Origin: Siphonodentalium dalli
Taxonomy: Eukaryota > Mollusca > Scaphopoda > Gadilida > Siphonodentaliidae
NCBI GenBank assembly: GCA_032622095.1
Contig: CP136063.1
Location: 147,865,379 to 147,929,378 of the forward strand
DNA: 64,000 bases
Reading direction: 5' to 3'
Shown here one piece after another: positions 48,601-57,599 of the stretch. A program made the translations under genes and the position numbers. Within the stretch, counting starts at the first letter, position 1; each line of letters starts with the position of its first letter. Below the pieces are notes generated by a model, which ran no database searches, was not told the origin of the DNA, and saw only the letters and a program-made list of their open reading frames with translations.

Positions 48601-51600
48601 CATGTAAACTGATAGAAATTTCGATGTGATATAATCATATGATCACCTACGGAAATCGTGTTACAATTTTGAATGTTATATGCGCTCCCTATAAGATTCT
48701 AATAAATTAGTGAGAATCCAATGCGTATATTCTAAGTTAATGCTCCAGCAGACGTTAGGGCAAAATGCCCGGAAAATGGTTACCAAAGGGCCATGGCAGG
48801 CATGCAGTAAGTGATAAAGAGCAATCGTATCATAAGTGAGTGACAAAAGGCAAGCAAGCAAAACATATCGTTCATAAAGTCACAAGTTTCATAATTTGGA
48901 CGCACCAAGCATGGTAAAACGTGTCAATCATGTATAATCTAACATGAGATATGTATAGGTTAGTTTGCACGACAGTAAAAAAACACTGCTATTACCATTG
49001 GCATTTCAGATCAAGGCTTTCCATTGGATTTACACAGAGAGCTGTGCGTGGTTAGGTGAATAGTAACATGTTCTCATAAGAATATCATTCACATGTGATG
49101 TTTTTTCAGTCTACATATATTTAGTCATTAATATGTATTATTTCCCTTTAATTGTAAATCGAAAGTTCCATAAGTAAAGAACACAATATAATTAGCAAAT
49201 AAGAAAGGAATTAGTTAATTAAAAAAAAAAAAAAATAGTAATTTCAAACTATAAACATTTGAAAGAAACGAGAGGCCGATCACGATCGGCAGATGTTTAA
49301 CCCATACCTTGGCGATAGTGATCAGCTATTTTCAGCTTGGACGCTAAAATCCTTAACTCCGTTAAAAAAACAGATCAAACCCAAATTCGAATTATATCTG
49401 TATTTTCGGCTGAGAAACTCACATACATACATCTCAATAAAATGAGATTTTTCAGATGGAAGGTATTTCTGTTAAAATATCAGGAATGTTGAGAAGGGTT
49501 CATTTTTAACTACAAAAATCCATACAAGTGTAGGAGGAAAAACCTGGAGATATAATAGGAGAATGATTACATGAAAAATATACAAAAGCATAAAATTTAT
49601 GACCAGGGTTAACAATTTTAACTCCATAAAATTAGGGGACTGTACCAGGTATGTCATTTGAATATTGCATTGATATGCTAAACCAGAGGGCTTTGTGTGA
49701 GTTGATAAACCCTGGGCCAACACTGTCCACACACTGTGGAAATGCAATAAACAACAGATGGCTATTAAAGTCATTTTATTTGTGCAGTATATTGAGCATC
49801 AGATATCATATTATAGGACTGCGTAACTTTATACGAGAGGCCGATCACGATCGGCAGATGTTTAACCCATACCTTGGCGATACCGATTAACTATAACTGA
49901 TCATTTGTCAAAGATATGATCACAGGAATCCATATAACAGTATCCAACTTGTAATCAAAAGCTCAAACAATTTGTCTTAAGAAGTGGTTAAAGTATTTGG
50001 GGTGGGGAGTAGTTTTAAATCTCATAACTATGTCCCTATTCACACAAGGACCTCTCACTGTGAGATCCAACGGTTTAGTGATTTCGGAGGATATGTTTAG
50101 GAGTTTAAGTTAATTCATTGGAAGCAAAAGTGATAAACCCTTATTTCTGCCACTTTTGACTTGCCAGATGTTCAGGTACATGCAAGATTAAGTGTTTCAT
50201 AACAGGGGTGTATGGTTTTCAAAAATATATGTAGTTTATACAGGTTTATACAATACAAAAGTATTATCTATATAATGTTATACAGACATAATATGATGAA
50301 GATGCTGGTCCCTATGACCCCTAAATCGAAACAGATTACCATAGTTCATATAAAGAAAGTAAGTAGCCCTCAATCAAATGGTTTCACACATAACAATATT
50401 TTACAAGTAGCTTGGACACTAAAATCCATAACCTTCAATGTTAATCTTCTAATCTCTCCGTGGCCCATAAAATTCAATCAACCATCACAATATGAACAAC
50501 AGGGGAAAATAAGGTTCCTGGAAATATTAGCAACATCTACCATCTTGATTTTCAAAACAAGGCATCACCTGCAATAGTCATGTTGAATTATCTGCCTGTT
50601 ACCCATTGCATAGATAAATAATATTGGCTATCAGCCATTATTTTTAAGTGTCTGAAGGGTTAACATATTTTTTTTCAATCATTTAATCAGTCAATATCAA
50701 AATTGATAGAAGTGAATAGTGTGCAAAGATAACCATAGATAAGATATATGAGGAAGAGTCCATGTACATTATAGCATGTGTCTATGCAGATCGATGGAAT
50801 ATAGAAGACACTGATATAGGTGAGGGTCCCATATCACACCCTGTAATAAAATTTCAAAAATAGGAGAAACAAGAGACTCATGCTGCCATTAATAAAATAA
50901 TCAAATTTGACATATAAGATACACAATTAGCCAGCCACAATTGTTGTTTATTTCATGACTTCATCTAACTAAACCCTACAGCTCTGTGCCATAATAATGT
51001 CATCACTCAATTAATAACAAGATTTCACTTGGAATGACACCATCTATAAAATGTACTCTCATATACTCTGGATATTGGATGTTCATATGGTAATTTATTG
51101 ATATCATTATATTACATGTAACTATTGCAATAAAATCTTCATATTTTCAAAACAGGACATCACTCCTAATTAATGGTATAAAACTAAAACAAATGAAAGT
51201 GTCAATGACAAATTTATTATAAAAATAAAACAATAAATTGAATAAATTTTTTTGTGCTAAATTAAACAAGGAGTTCAATCTAAAAAAAAAATCTAAATTT
51301 TTTTTTCCAAATTTTTTTCGAAAAAAGGGTCATAACTCCGTAAAAAAAACCTGATCAAACCCATATCCGAACTCGATCTGTATTTTTGGCTGAGAAACTT
51401 ACATACCAAATTTAGTTCCGATCAGATAGAAAATGTTTCAGTTATCGTGTTATTCAGTAAAGTGTCTACGGACGGACAGACAGACGGACATACAGAGAGA
51501 CGGACGGACGGACGAACGACAAGTGGTCAATCCGGACGTCGACACTATGTGTACCATACTATGGTATGGGTACACATAAAAATAATCATTATCCGCTATA

Positions 51601-54600
51601 ACCAATGTATGCTATAGTACTTTTCCTGCGTATTTTCACAATATGAGATATATGTTCTAATTATGTAAACAAAAAAAGTGATTTTAAGATTTTTTGAGGC
51701 GGTCATTTGAGAGTTTGACATGAAATATTTGCAAAAAAAGCACTGCATTATCTAGCTTAGGAATCCAACTAGGGTCCATATTCTGACTACTATCTGAAAT
51801 CATGACTTGCTGCGAGAAAATAAATAAAACATTTTTCATTGCATAATTTGGTTTTTAGTAGCCTAACTATTTTTGTCGTCCGAAGAAACAAAACAACATA
51901 AACAACATACATGTTGTTGTTGTTCAACCACGAGTGCAATCAACTGGCAGACAGTAACACGAAACACTGATTCATCTGTTCAGACATTATGTTGTTTTAT
52001 TGTGATTTTTCCTCTAAAACTACCAGTCCTGTTTACAAAATCATAACATATCTCTCTTATTGTGATGGTAAACATGTGTTGTTATAACGAACCAAAGCCG
52101 GACGCTTTGTGTGGTATATAGACTAGATCTGATTTTGTGACGTCACCAATTATTATCTAATACGACGCAGCTGTTTTGAATTTCGCGACCACTTTTGTCT
52201 CACAGTAGATCGGTGGGCTTAAAGCATTATTGTCGTAATCGGATAATCTTGTTACTTTCTCTTTCGATTACTGGTATTGCAAATGAGAATTATGAACATT
52301 GAATTACAATGTAAGTTCATTCGTAGCGTTTAGTTTACCGTTTATTGAGAAAATAAGACACAATAAATAACGACACTATAGTAACTACAGTGTACACACA
52401 ACGGGGCGAGTGAAAAGTGAACGAAATTCCTGATGTGAAATATAATAAGAATGTCCTCATGTGTCCTCACGAATTTCCCGTTCTATTGTCCGAAGGTGAG
52501 CATCTAATGTACAGCACTTGGTACGGTGCGGTACTGTGCGAAACGAAATAACATATATTTAATAAGGAATTAATTGTTATCATAAGACTATATAGTAGGC
52601 CTACATACAGGCATGTGATAATCCATAAATATACTATTTTCTGGATTCGAAAGGAAACACATAAATTATGAACAGAGAAGAAGATACATTCAGGCGAACT
52701 CGGTAAATGGGGAAAGTTACACGATGACGTTGTTCGTCGATTTTCGTTGAAATCGACACGGTGACAACTTTGAACGAAATGAACAGCTAGTTAGTATGAA
52801 ATGGACACGCTTCTCGGTATAGTATCTTCGCCGAAGTGCTCACCCAGCGTCAAGAAAAGAAATAAATTGGTTAAATTCATTAAAGATGTTTCAGTTTCCC
52901 TCTCGACAAGGTATCACTATTTTCACGTTGATGTTGGTACTAGTAGTTTATAAGCATGACTAGTCTAGCTGTCGATCAAGACTACCCGGAAGTACGATTT
53001 GCATAATTTATACTCGAAATTACGATTAGGGTCCATTCATTCGACGAACCCAAGAAATATATATCTTAATTGGAGGGAATACCAGAGAATCTATAAACTG
53101 ATTTTGATAGAAAAAAAGCCACAGCTACCCTCATATGAATGGTTTTGCTTTGGTTCGTTAATTACGCTAGCGTATGTTCATATTAGTACTCTATAGCATG
53201 CATTGGTCATAAAGGTTATGGGCTTTTTTCCTTCAAATTGATAGTTTGACAATTTTTTTTGGTCAACATTTCGGACTGAAATGGCCATCAGTTGGAAATA
53301 TTCCAACCTTAAGGAGTGTCAGGTTAGAAATTTCCAACACTTGGAAAGCATGTGCCCTGGTCCATCCATCGTGGCCAGTCAAAAACTGCTAGTTAATTTA
53401 AGAAAACAATATTGTCCTACATTTGGTCAAAATTGTCATAGGAATTGTCCTTAGTTGGTAATTTTCAAACCTAAATGGGGGTGTCCGGTTTTAAATTTCC
53501 AACTCTATATATATAGGAAGGCTTGAGGCTAGTCTAGATGCTAGGATTTCGCGATCCTCTTCAGATTTCAAACTTTTCCCACACCGGGCCGAACCATGGT
53601 CGGCCCGGTGTGTCCTGGTCCCTCCCCCATGGCAAATAAAACACTGCTAATTAGTTTTAGAAAACAATATTGTTCTATATTTGGTCAAAATTGTCAGCAG
53701 TTGGAAATTTTCCAACCTAAGGTTTGAAATTTCCAACTCTAGGAAGGCTTGAGGCTAGTCTAAATGCTAGGATTTCGTGATTTTCTTGTTCAGATTAAAA
53801 AAATTTCCCACACCGGGCTGAACCATGGTCGGCCCGGTGTGTCCTGGTATCTTGCCCGTAGTCGTGTGCGCATTTGTCTGGAGTTAGACAACAGTTACTG
53901 GGTGTCAGGATGTATGCAATTTTCTAGGTTCAAATATCTGAATGTTCTCATACCAGGCATATGGAACCATGGTTTATGAATAGGCTGTTAGAACTTAGGT
54001 GCAAGGGGGAGGAAATTGAATTATGCAAAACCTTGTGGTCGGATTCAAGGGGGGGGGGGTGCAATTGGAATTCCCCAAGGTGGCCACCCCCCCCCCCAAT
54101 GGAGACCCCCTGGCCACGTCCCTGATGTAACACAGAATAATTATATTGTTGTAAATGTCTATATTGACTATTTATTCAATGATGATATATGCACACAGGG
54201 ATGTGGCTAGAGGGGGGGGTGTGGGGGGTTTTTCAATATTTTCAATAGTTGGAAATTTCATACCTGCCACAACGAAATTTCACACCAACCTTAGGGGGGT
54301 GACAGGTTGGAAATTTCCAACACTTGGAAAGCTTGTGTCCTGGTCCCTCCCCCGTGGCCAGTCAAAAACTTCTAGTTAATTTAAGAAAACAATATTGTCA
54401 TACAATTGGTCAACATTGTCATTGGAATTGTCATCAGTTGGAAATTTCAAACCCTACACCCCCACTTAGGTTGTTTCCTGGTCTGTTGTCGGTAGCTGTG
54501 TGCATTTGTCTGGAATTAGATCACTAGTTGTTTTTTTTGGGGCAATTTTCAGGTTAAAATATCTTAATGTTCTCATACTGGGAAAATAGAAGCATGGCTT

Positions 54601-57595
54601 ATGAATATATAGGAAATTAGGCCTGAGCATGAGGTACAAGGGTGGGGGTGCAAATGGAATTATGCAAAAGTTGTGTTGGTGTGATTCCGACTCAAGGGGG
54701 GGGGGGGGTTCAGTTGGAAATTCCCAAGGTGGACACCCCCCCCCCCAGCGGAGACCCTCTAGCCACATCCCTGTATGCACATAACCAGCTTAAATAAATT
54801 GGTTTAGCTAATAGTAAAACAGTATCAAGGAAAAATATACGTATGAAAACTATGCATAATGATCATCTAACTAATGTACTACAGCTTTTTTTCCAAATTT
54901 AATCTGTCATGACTACCAGATGGGTATGATTGGATTAAAGTCAATAAATATTGTTATCTTCAAGTCATCTGGTAAGTTCCATATATATATGGTTCAGTGA
55001 GCGACGGATCCAGATAAGTACCAAGATTAAACTTCCAAGTCAAGCAGACCTATTTTGTATAACGTAGCAAGTTACATTACCACAAACACGCTTACGCATG
55101 CACCACGAGAACACGCCATACGCACTTTGAGTTCTCTCTGTCGGCAACGCATATAACATCTGTGTCCTGAATCATTGACAGACTGTGTGGTACACGAAAT
55201 TGGCCAATGTCTGCAACAAAACAACAAGTGTCAGCATTTATAGCCATTTAATTATATAGTGCTCGAGCTCTTATTTATGTTATTTAGTATATATGATTGG
55301 AAGTTTAGCTCTACATATTATTATATATATATCGTGTATGAGCGTTGATCAATCACAAATCATTTACATTCCACATGAAAGGCTCTTCGGTTTATTTTTA
55401 TTTTATTTATACAAATATGAGAACATAATAAAATGAAATACATAAAATTAAAAATATATACATAATACCGACGTGTTAGGTATCTCGAGTTGTATGGTGA
55501 TTTCAAGCACTGCGTGTTCCAAACAAACCAATACAACATTGAAGCAGTTTTGGCGTCCATTAAAGGTACTCAATCCGAACAGAGGATCCCCATCTCAACA
55601 GATTCCAACAACAACAATCCGATCAGAGGGTCCTATATTACTATTTCTTTGGCTTTGGGGTAAAAAATATTCGATTCGAGTCGAGGAACCCATCAAACAA
55701 AGAGTTATTAGATATTGATTTTTGAAATTTTTTAATTTCTCGAGATGAGTACTAATAATTGCCGTCAATTTTGAAACCTGCTCGAGATGAGTACACCAAA
55801 ACTCTATTCAAACAGACAAGGATGGATAACTCTAAAATCAAGTGGTAATAATAACGCAATTTTGACTACGTGCTGGGCCAGAAAGAATTCCCGATAATGA
55901 AAAATAATAGATTTCTAAAATCGATATCTAACAAATCTGAGCTTTGATGGGTGACTTCCTCGACTCGAATCAAATATTTTTGACCCCCGAAGCCATTGAA
56001 ATAGTAATTGAGATGAGTTTTTATCGGATTGAGTACATTTAACCCTTTGAACCCGACTGGCCGGTATTCCGGCCAGAACGTAATTGCATATATACGCGAC
56101 TGGCCGGTTTTCCGGCCATGACGTAATCTCGTTCTACCGTCGGCGTCGCAGTGTTGCACTTTATTTTTTATATTTCGATATATACTCAATGTTAGGAAAA
56201 ATAAAATAGTGTTGCATAAAATTAATATTATAACTGTTTTAGCTGCCCAAAAATTATCGAGGTTGTGTTTGGCATAACGAAGTATAAGCCGATTAAAAAC
56301 CGGATACAGTCTCCATTTTATCACATTTCTGCAATTACGGCGCCGCCATATTGCTTCTCGCGACCTCTCGTTTCGCGTTAGGTCATATCGCCTTATATGG
56401 CTCATAAGAGATCTAAAAATATATATTTATAGGTAGAAACTTTAGTGAAGTATTCTTGTGGTATTTATAACTTCCAATGTGTGAAGAAATTCCCGCTAAA
56501 TTATATAATTCGCGCTAACGAATGTTGGATGTAAACACATGTCATACGAGTTTTGTTCAAGAATATACAAACTTCTGAGTTCATTAAATCATAACTTTTT
56601 TGTGCAATGGTACACGCTATATAGATTTACACGAGAATAAAGTTCAGAATCGTGTCTTTAAGATGGCAAAAGCCAATAGACCGCACAATGTCGAGCATTT
56701 TAGTTATTGGTGGGGTATTCAGAGAACACCCATAGCTTGTTTTGGCTAAAACCCATATGACGTCATGTATTTACGTTGGGATCGTGACGTTACGTAACAT
56801 TTTTTGGCAGTTTCTATAATATATCTAATAAGTTTTCAATTTTTTATAACTTTTTCTGGATTTAAGATATTGAAATAGATTGTGATGTGCTGAATTCAGA
56901 ATTTAATAATCTTTCCAATGGTGTAAACAATATGGTAGAAGAGAATGCATACATGTACATACCATATGCCTGAACACAGTCTAGAATAAGTCAAAATACC
57001 CCTGGGAGCCCAGGGTCAGGGCGTCGATCGTTGTGGGGAGCCAGGGTTCAAAGGGTTAAGGGAATTATAACTTAGTCACTAGTTGCGAAGCAATTTATAT
57101 CATAATACCTTTGCCTATACTTCCAAACTCATTCATCAGAGTTCCGTTCTTTGAGAATTTCATTATTCTTCCGTTGCAATAGCTGCATATATAAATTGAA
57201 AAAGAGATTAGGAAAAATCCTAGAAAACAATACAGATCAGAATAAGAAAAAAAACAATACAGAACAATATAACATACCCCCCTCCCAAACCACAAAAAAA
57301 AGAGCAAGCAATTTACAAGAGAATGTAAATGTCGAATCAAGTGGAGTTAAATCGTTGGGCGTTTTCGGTGAACATCCAGCTCACCGCAAATGTGGACTTG
57401 CTGAAAAAACGCGCATCCGAATGAATGGTTCACAATAATAACATTATTTACTCACCCATCGGACACAAAGAAGTCACCGTTTGGTAGAACAGCGACATCT
57501 GTTGGTTTGCAGAAATGACCATCATCTCGGCCTGAAATCTTCTCTTCTCCAAGTACCAAGTCTGGTTCATCGGCACCTTTCGGAAACCTCAAGAC
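33529..57595 (-). CDS. Peptidylglycine alpha-amidating lyase (PAL), 3' six exons (partial at 5' end)
   Basis: PAL cleaves peptidyl-alpha-hydroxyglycine to release amidated neuropeptide and glyoxylate in the secretory pathway. In many animals it is the second half of PAM. Six minus-strand exons were assembled by eye: 57456-57595, 57109-57182, 55126-55210, 47984-48090, 34532-34620 and 33529-33651. All internal junctions are GT-AG, phases agree, and the exons sum to 618 nt (205 residues plus TAG). In order the protein shows HFCKPTDVAV, VSDGYCNGRI, VPHSLS, ICVADREN, IQCF and DPHDVAV. These match the propeller blades, the two disulfide pairs, the catalytic Tyr and Arg, and two of three Zn-ligand His of vertebrate PAL. 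The protein ends ~20 residues after the last His with no transmembrane segment, so this form is probably soluble and secreted. The N-terminal part (first Zn His, first Arg, signal peptide) was not found here. Introns, especially 34621-47983, are bloated with transposons. Splice sites are inferred, without transcript support. Confidence 0.9.
34532..34620 (-). CDS. PAL exon with DVMYLVNHRGQGL
   Basis: 89 nt between TCTTGCAG and a consensus GTAAGT. It reads NDVMYLVNHRGQG, then LTMAYDGDIEDEWGPSE. It aligns to the LLFAVNGK...GFVMNFSNGEI region of vertebrate PAL but lacks about nine residues of that loop. It exits in phase 0. Confidence 0.85.
34630..36560. other. PAL intron, no further exon seen
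   Basis: An AT-rich intron segment with the 36165-36425 repeat pair and a G run at 35197-35207. No coding motif was seen. Confidence 0.5.
36165..36420. repeat. ~150-bp repeat pair
   Basis: Two copies (36165-36265, 36325-36425) share CCAGACCTCCAGTTACAACA and GTGATTTA-C-C-GTTTTCT. A fragment of the same motif lies inverted at 43774-43800. No gene was seen. Confidence 0.7.
36933..39224 (-). pseudogene. LINE ORF2 reverse transcriptase and C-terminal domain (763 codons open)
   Basis: The long open frame shows RT blocks in order: LLDYEKAFDSIKW (first catalytic Asp), KGVRQGGLLSPYLF, QYADDSVIWLDGSE (YADD catalytic pair) and SGLKANFEKTEAIWFGS. The last is typical of L1/Tx1-like elements. A C-terminal CTFCEKENETIEHLL Cys/His motif follows. 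The frame is cut off from its N-terminal part by frameshifts in about 39200-39500: the segment NNKSPGIDGFTAELYRFFW, which should join it, sits in another frame. It is therefore part of a broken ORF2 and not a host gene. Confidence 0.92.
39452..39976 (-). pseudogene. LINE ORF2 N-terminal linker fragment
   Basis: A 174-codon open segment upstream of the RT, rich in Lys and Glu. It contains WYAEGEKNTKYFAYLEKRN, the conserved L1 linker motif just before the RT domain. The preceding bases (39977-40105, minus strand) continue in frame as endonuclease tail. A frameshift near 39490 ends it before the RT. Confidence 0.88.
40733..41807. mobile_element. Inner DNA transposon with AGTGTTTCATTAGACATATT ends
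   Basis: A 22-bp inverted pair, AGTGTTTCATTAGACATATT plus AA at the left and its reverse complement at the right (41786-41807), encloses a decayed integrase-like gene. No clear target duplication was seen. Confidence 0.75.
41024..41560 (+). pseudogene. KRBA2/Ginger-like integrase-transposase remnant
   Basis: Pieces in two frames read NNLNQKLYELELFYQQ, then FIPKEDYEQIIGDLLE, YDVIKRAHIATGHGGRDKM, KGVVVKPILSKDFSSRAQVD and LNYQDHLTK. The HGGRDKM segment is the His side of an integrase zinc finger, and QVD-LVDM followed by YQDH-TK is the start of an RNase-H-like DDE core. This order is typical of KRBA2-like proteins derived from Ginger or Gypsy-type integrases. A frameshift near 41090, stops at 41350 and 41456, an apparently missing zinc-finger Cys pair and loss of the later catalytic residues mark it as dead. 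Confidence 0.7.
41818..42470 (-). mobile_element. TTAA-type MITE, family AGGGGTACTGTAC, copy 2
   Basis: 653 bp in opposite orientation to copy 1, flanked on both sides by TTAA (41814-41817 and 42471-42474). The target choice and duplication suggest a piggyBac-type transposase acting in trans. It is nested inside the palindromic element at 40588-42610. Confidence 0.88.
42620..43910. other. PAL intron, no gene recognised
   Basis: Lies between the palindromic element and the CR1-type LINE. It holds only short frames and the 27-bp repeat motif at 43774-43800. Confidence 0.5.
44003..46046 (+). pseudogene. CR1/Jockey-type reverse transcriptase, frameshifted
   Basis: Readable pieces are 44003-44620 (IRQIGTNKATGCDNISAKLL, the block before the catalytic core), 44626-44994 (LMDLSKAFDCLPHQLL and DITKGVPQG), about 44995-45150 in another frame (GPLLFNVFINDIFYF, NYADDNTLSF), 45153-45305 (VKWFKSNGMQANPDK) and 45515-46046 (C-terminal ATLWNGLPEHIR). 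A frame change falls exactly in the normally conserved GVPQGSIIGP motif at 44993, and another lies near 44600. The order and motifs are those of CR1/Jockey ORF2. It is not functional. Confidence 0.88.
45314..45506. mobile_element. ~193-bp insertion inside the CR1-type LINE
   Basis: Removing this stretch restores a continuous RT reading (LLGIEYTL joined to KFDIHISNICRK). It is bounded by TACACACT and CACACACT, a likely 7-8-bp target duplication. The duplication lies in a short AC repeat, so the edges are uncertain by a few bases. Two internal copies of ACCGAAATAAACTTGTT-like sequence are visible. Confidence 0.6.
47053..47503 (-). pseudogene. Degraded LINE ORF2 C-terminus
   Basis: The minus strand reads KLKQFLIEQFEDSWRIE, SRGLLYRQLK and KYLTELLRTLSEYCVKIRT. 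After two or more frame changes it continues GDEYHHV, then KYIPTYYRESPNLTKF and LVSLLKAG and a stop at 47053-47055. That order (SW-RGQFY, RTxNH, GDEYH-C, K-IP-YY, L-LL) is the common C-terminal tail of invertebrate LINE polyproteins. Its frames are broken. Confidence 0.65.
47984..48090 (-). CDS. PAL exon with IQCF and VYAIAYD
   Basis: 107 nt between TTCTCAG and GTAAGT. IQCF carries the partner Cys of CVADREN. FDNNGKVYAIAYDVE matches the FGRNVFAISYIPG strand of vertebrate PAL. The upstream intron (48091-55125) is about 7 kb. Confidence 0.9.
48103..48126. repeat. (AT)n microsatellite
   Basis: A 24-base AT dinucleotide run just upstream (minus-strand sense) of the acceptor of the PAL exon at 47984-48090. 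Confidence 0.9.
49269..49317 (+). repeat. 49-bp direct repeat with GCCGATC-AC-GATCGGC palindrome, copy 1
   Basis: Identical to 49834-49882. It contains a 7-bp-arm palindrome followed by AGATGTTTAACCCATACCTT. Confidence 0.85.
49834..49882 (+). repeat. 49-bp direct repeat with GCCGATC-AC-GATCGGC palindrome, copy 2
   Basis: A perfect copy of 49269-49317, lying 565 bp downstream, in the ~7-kb PAL intron. Confidence 0.85.
51340..51575 (+). repeat. Repeat end with ACGG/GACA simple tract
   Basis: 51340-51420 resembles 49345-49430 (CTCCGTAAAAAAAACCTGATC, GGCTGAGAAACT). It is followed by a GGACAGACAGACGGAC tract at 51468-51518 and an inverted GTGTACCATA/TATGGGTACAC at 51548-51575. It looks like the 3' part of a dispersed repeat starting near 49260. 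Confidence 0.6.
52640..52860 (-). repeat. Diverged relative of element A interior
   Basis: GAACTCGGTAAATGG, GAAATCGACA, GAAATGGACA and CGCCGAAGTGCTCACCCAGCG follow the same order as 29470-29625 in element A copy 3. It is an old copy or fragment. Confidence 0.55.
53190..54123. repeat. hAT-like relative, left end lost
   Basis: Contains three diverged ~250-290-bp units homologous to the interior of 25246-26308 and ends right with GGCCACGTCCCTG (to 54123). No matching left terminus or target duplication was seen. It lies in the PAL intron. Confidence 0.6.
54196..54773. mobile_element. hAT-like MITE with 8-bp target duplication
   Basis: 578 bp, ends CAGGGATGTGGCTAGAGGG and its inverse. The flanks carry identical 8-bp repeats TATGCACA at 54188-54195 and 54774-54781. 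A CAGGG terminus plus 8-bp duplication is diagnostic of hAT. The interior has GGAAATTTCC palindromes and G/C homopolymers. Confidence 0.92.
55126..55210 (-). CDS. PAL exon with VPHSL and CVADREN
   Basis: 85 nt reading DIGQFRVPHSLSMIQ and then VICVADRENSK. The His of VPHSL is the second zinc ligand of the family, and the Arg of ADREN lies in the active site. It is flanked by TTGCAG and GTGCGT. The lysine codon is split into the following intron. Confidence 0.9.
55564..56038 (-). mobile_element. TTAA-type MITE, family AGGTACTCAATCCG, copy 3
   Basis: 475 bp, inverted relative to the other copies, flanked by TTAA at 55560-55563 and 56039-56042. Its right TTAA is also the left target duplication of the adjoining CCCTTTGAACCC element. 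It lies in the PAL intron between 55211 and 57108. Confidence 0.9.
56043..57055. mobile_element. piggyBac-type non-autonomous element with CCCTTTGAACCC ends
   Basis: 1013 bp with 12-bp inverted ends CCCTTTGAACCC and TTAA on each side (56039-56042, 57056-57059). CCCTTTG-type ends at TTAA are typical of piggyBac. Near the left end are two 18-bp palindromes TGGCCGG-4 nt-CCGGCCA (56058-56075, 56101-56118). No transposase ORF is visible. Confidence 0.88.
57109..57182 (-). CDS. PAL exon with YCNGRIMKFSKNG
   Basis: 74 nt coding the catalytic-Tyr region (YCNGRI matches YCNSRI of vertebrate PAM), then a propeller strand ending NEFGSIGK. The acceptor is TATGCAG and the donor GTATTA, a weak donor. It joins the upstream exon in phase 2 and the next in phase 1. 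Confidence 0.88.
57456..57595 (-). CDS. PAL exon with HFCKPTDVAV and VSDG (first visible exon)
   Basis: 140 nt coding 46 residues plus two bases, entered in phase 0 after an acceptor ending TTGACAG and left through GTGAGT. It begins VLRFPKGADEPDLVLGE, which corresponds to the segment following TDVALHQ in vertebrate PAL. It contains the first Cys of the HFC-YC disulfide. The glycine codon of SDG is split over the intron. Confidence 0.88.
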
Positions 57596-57599
57596 CTGT

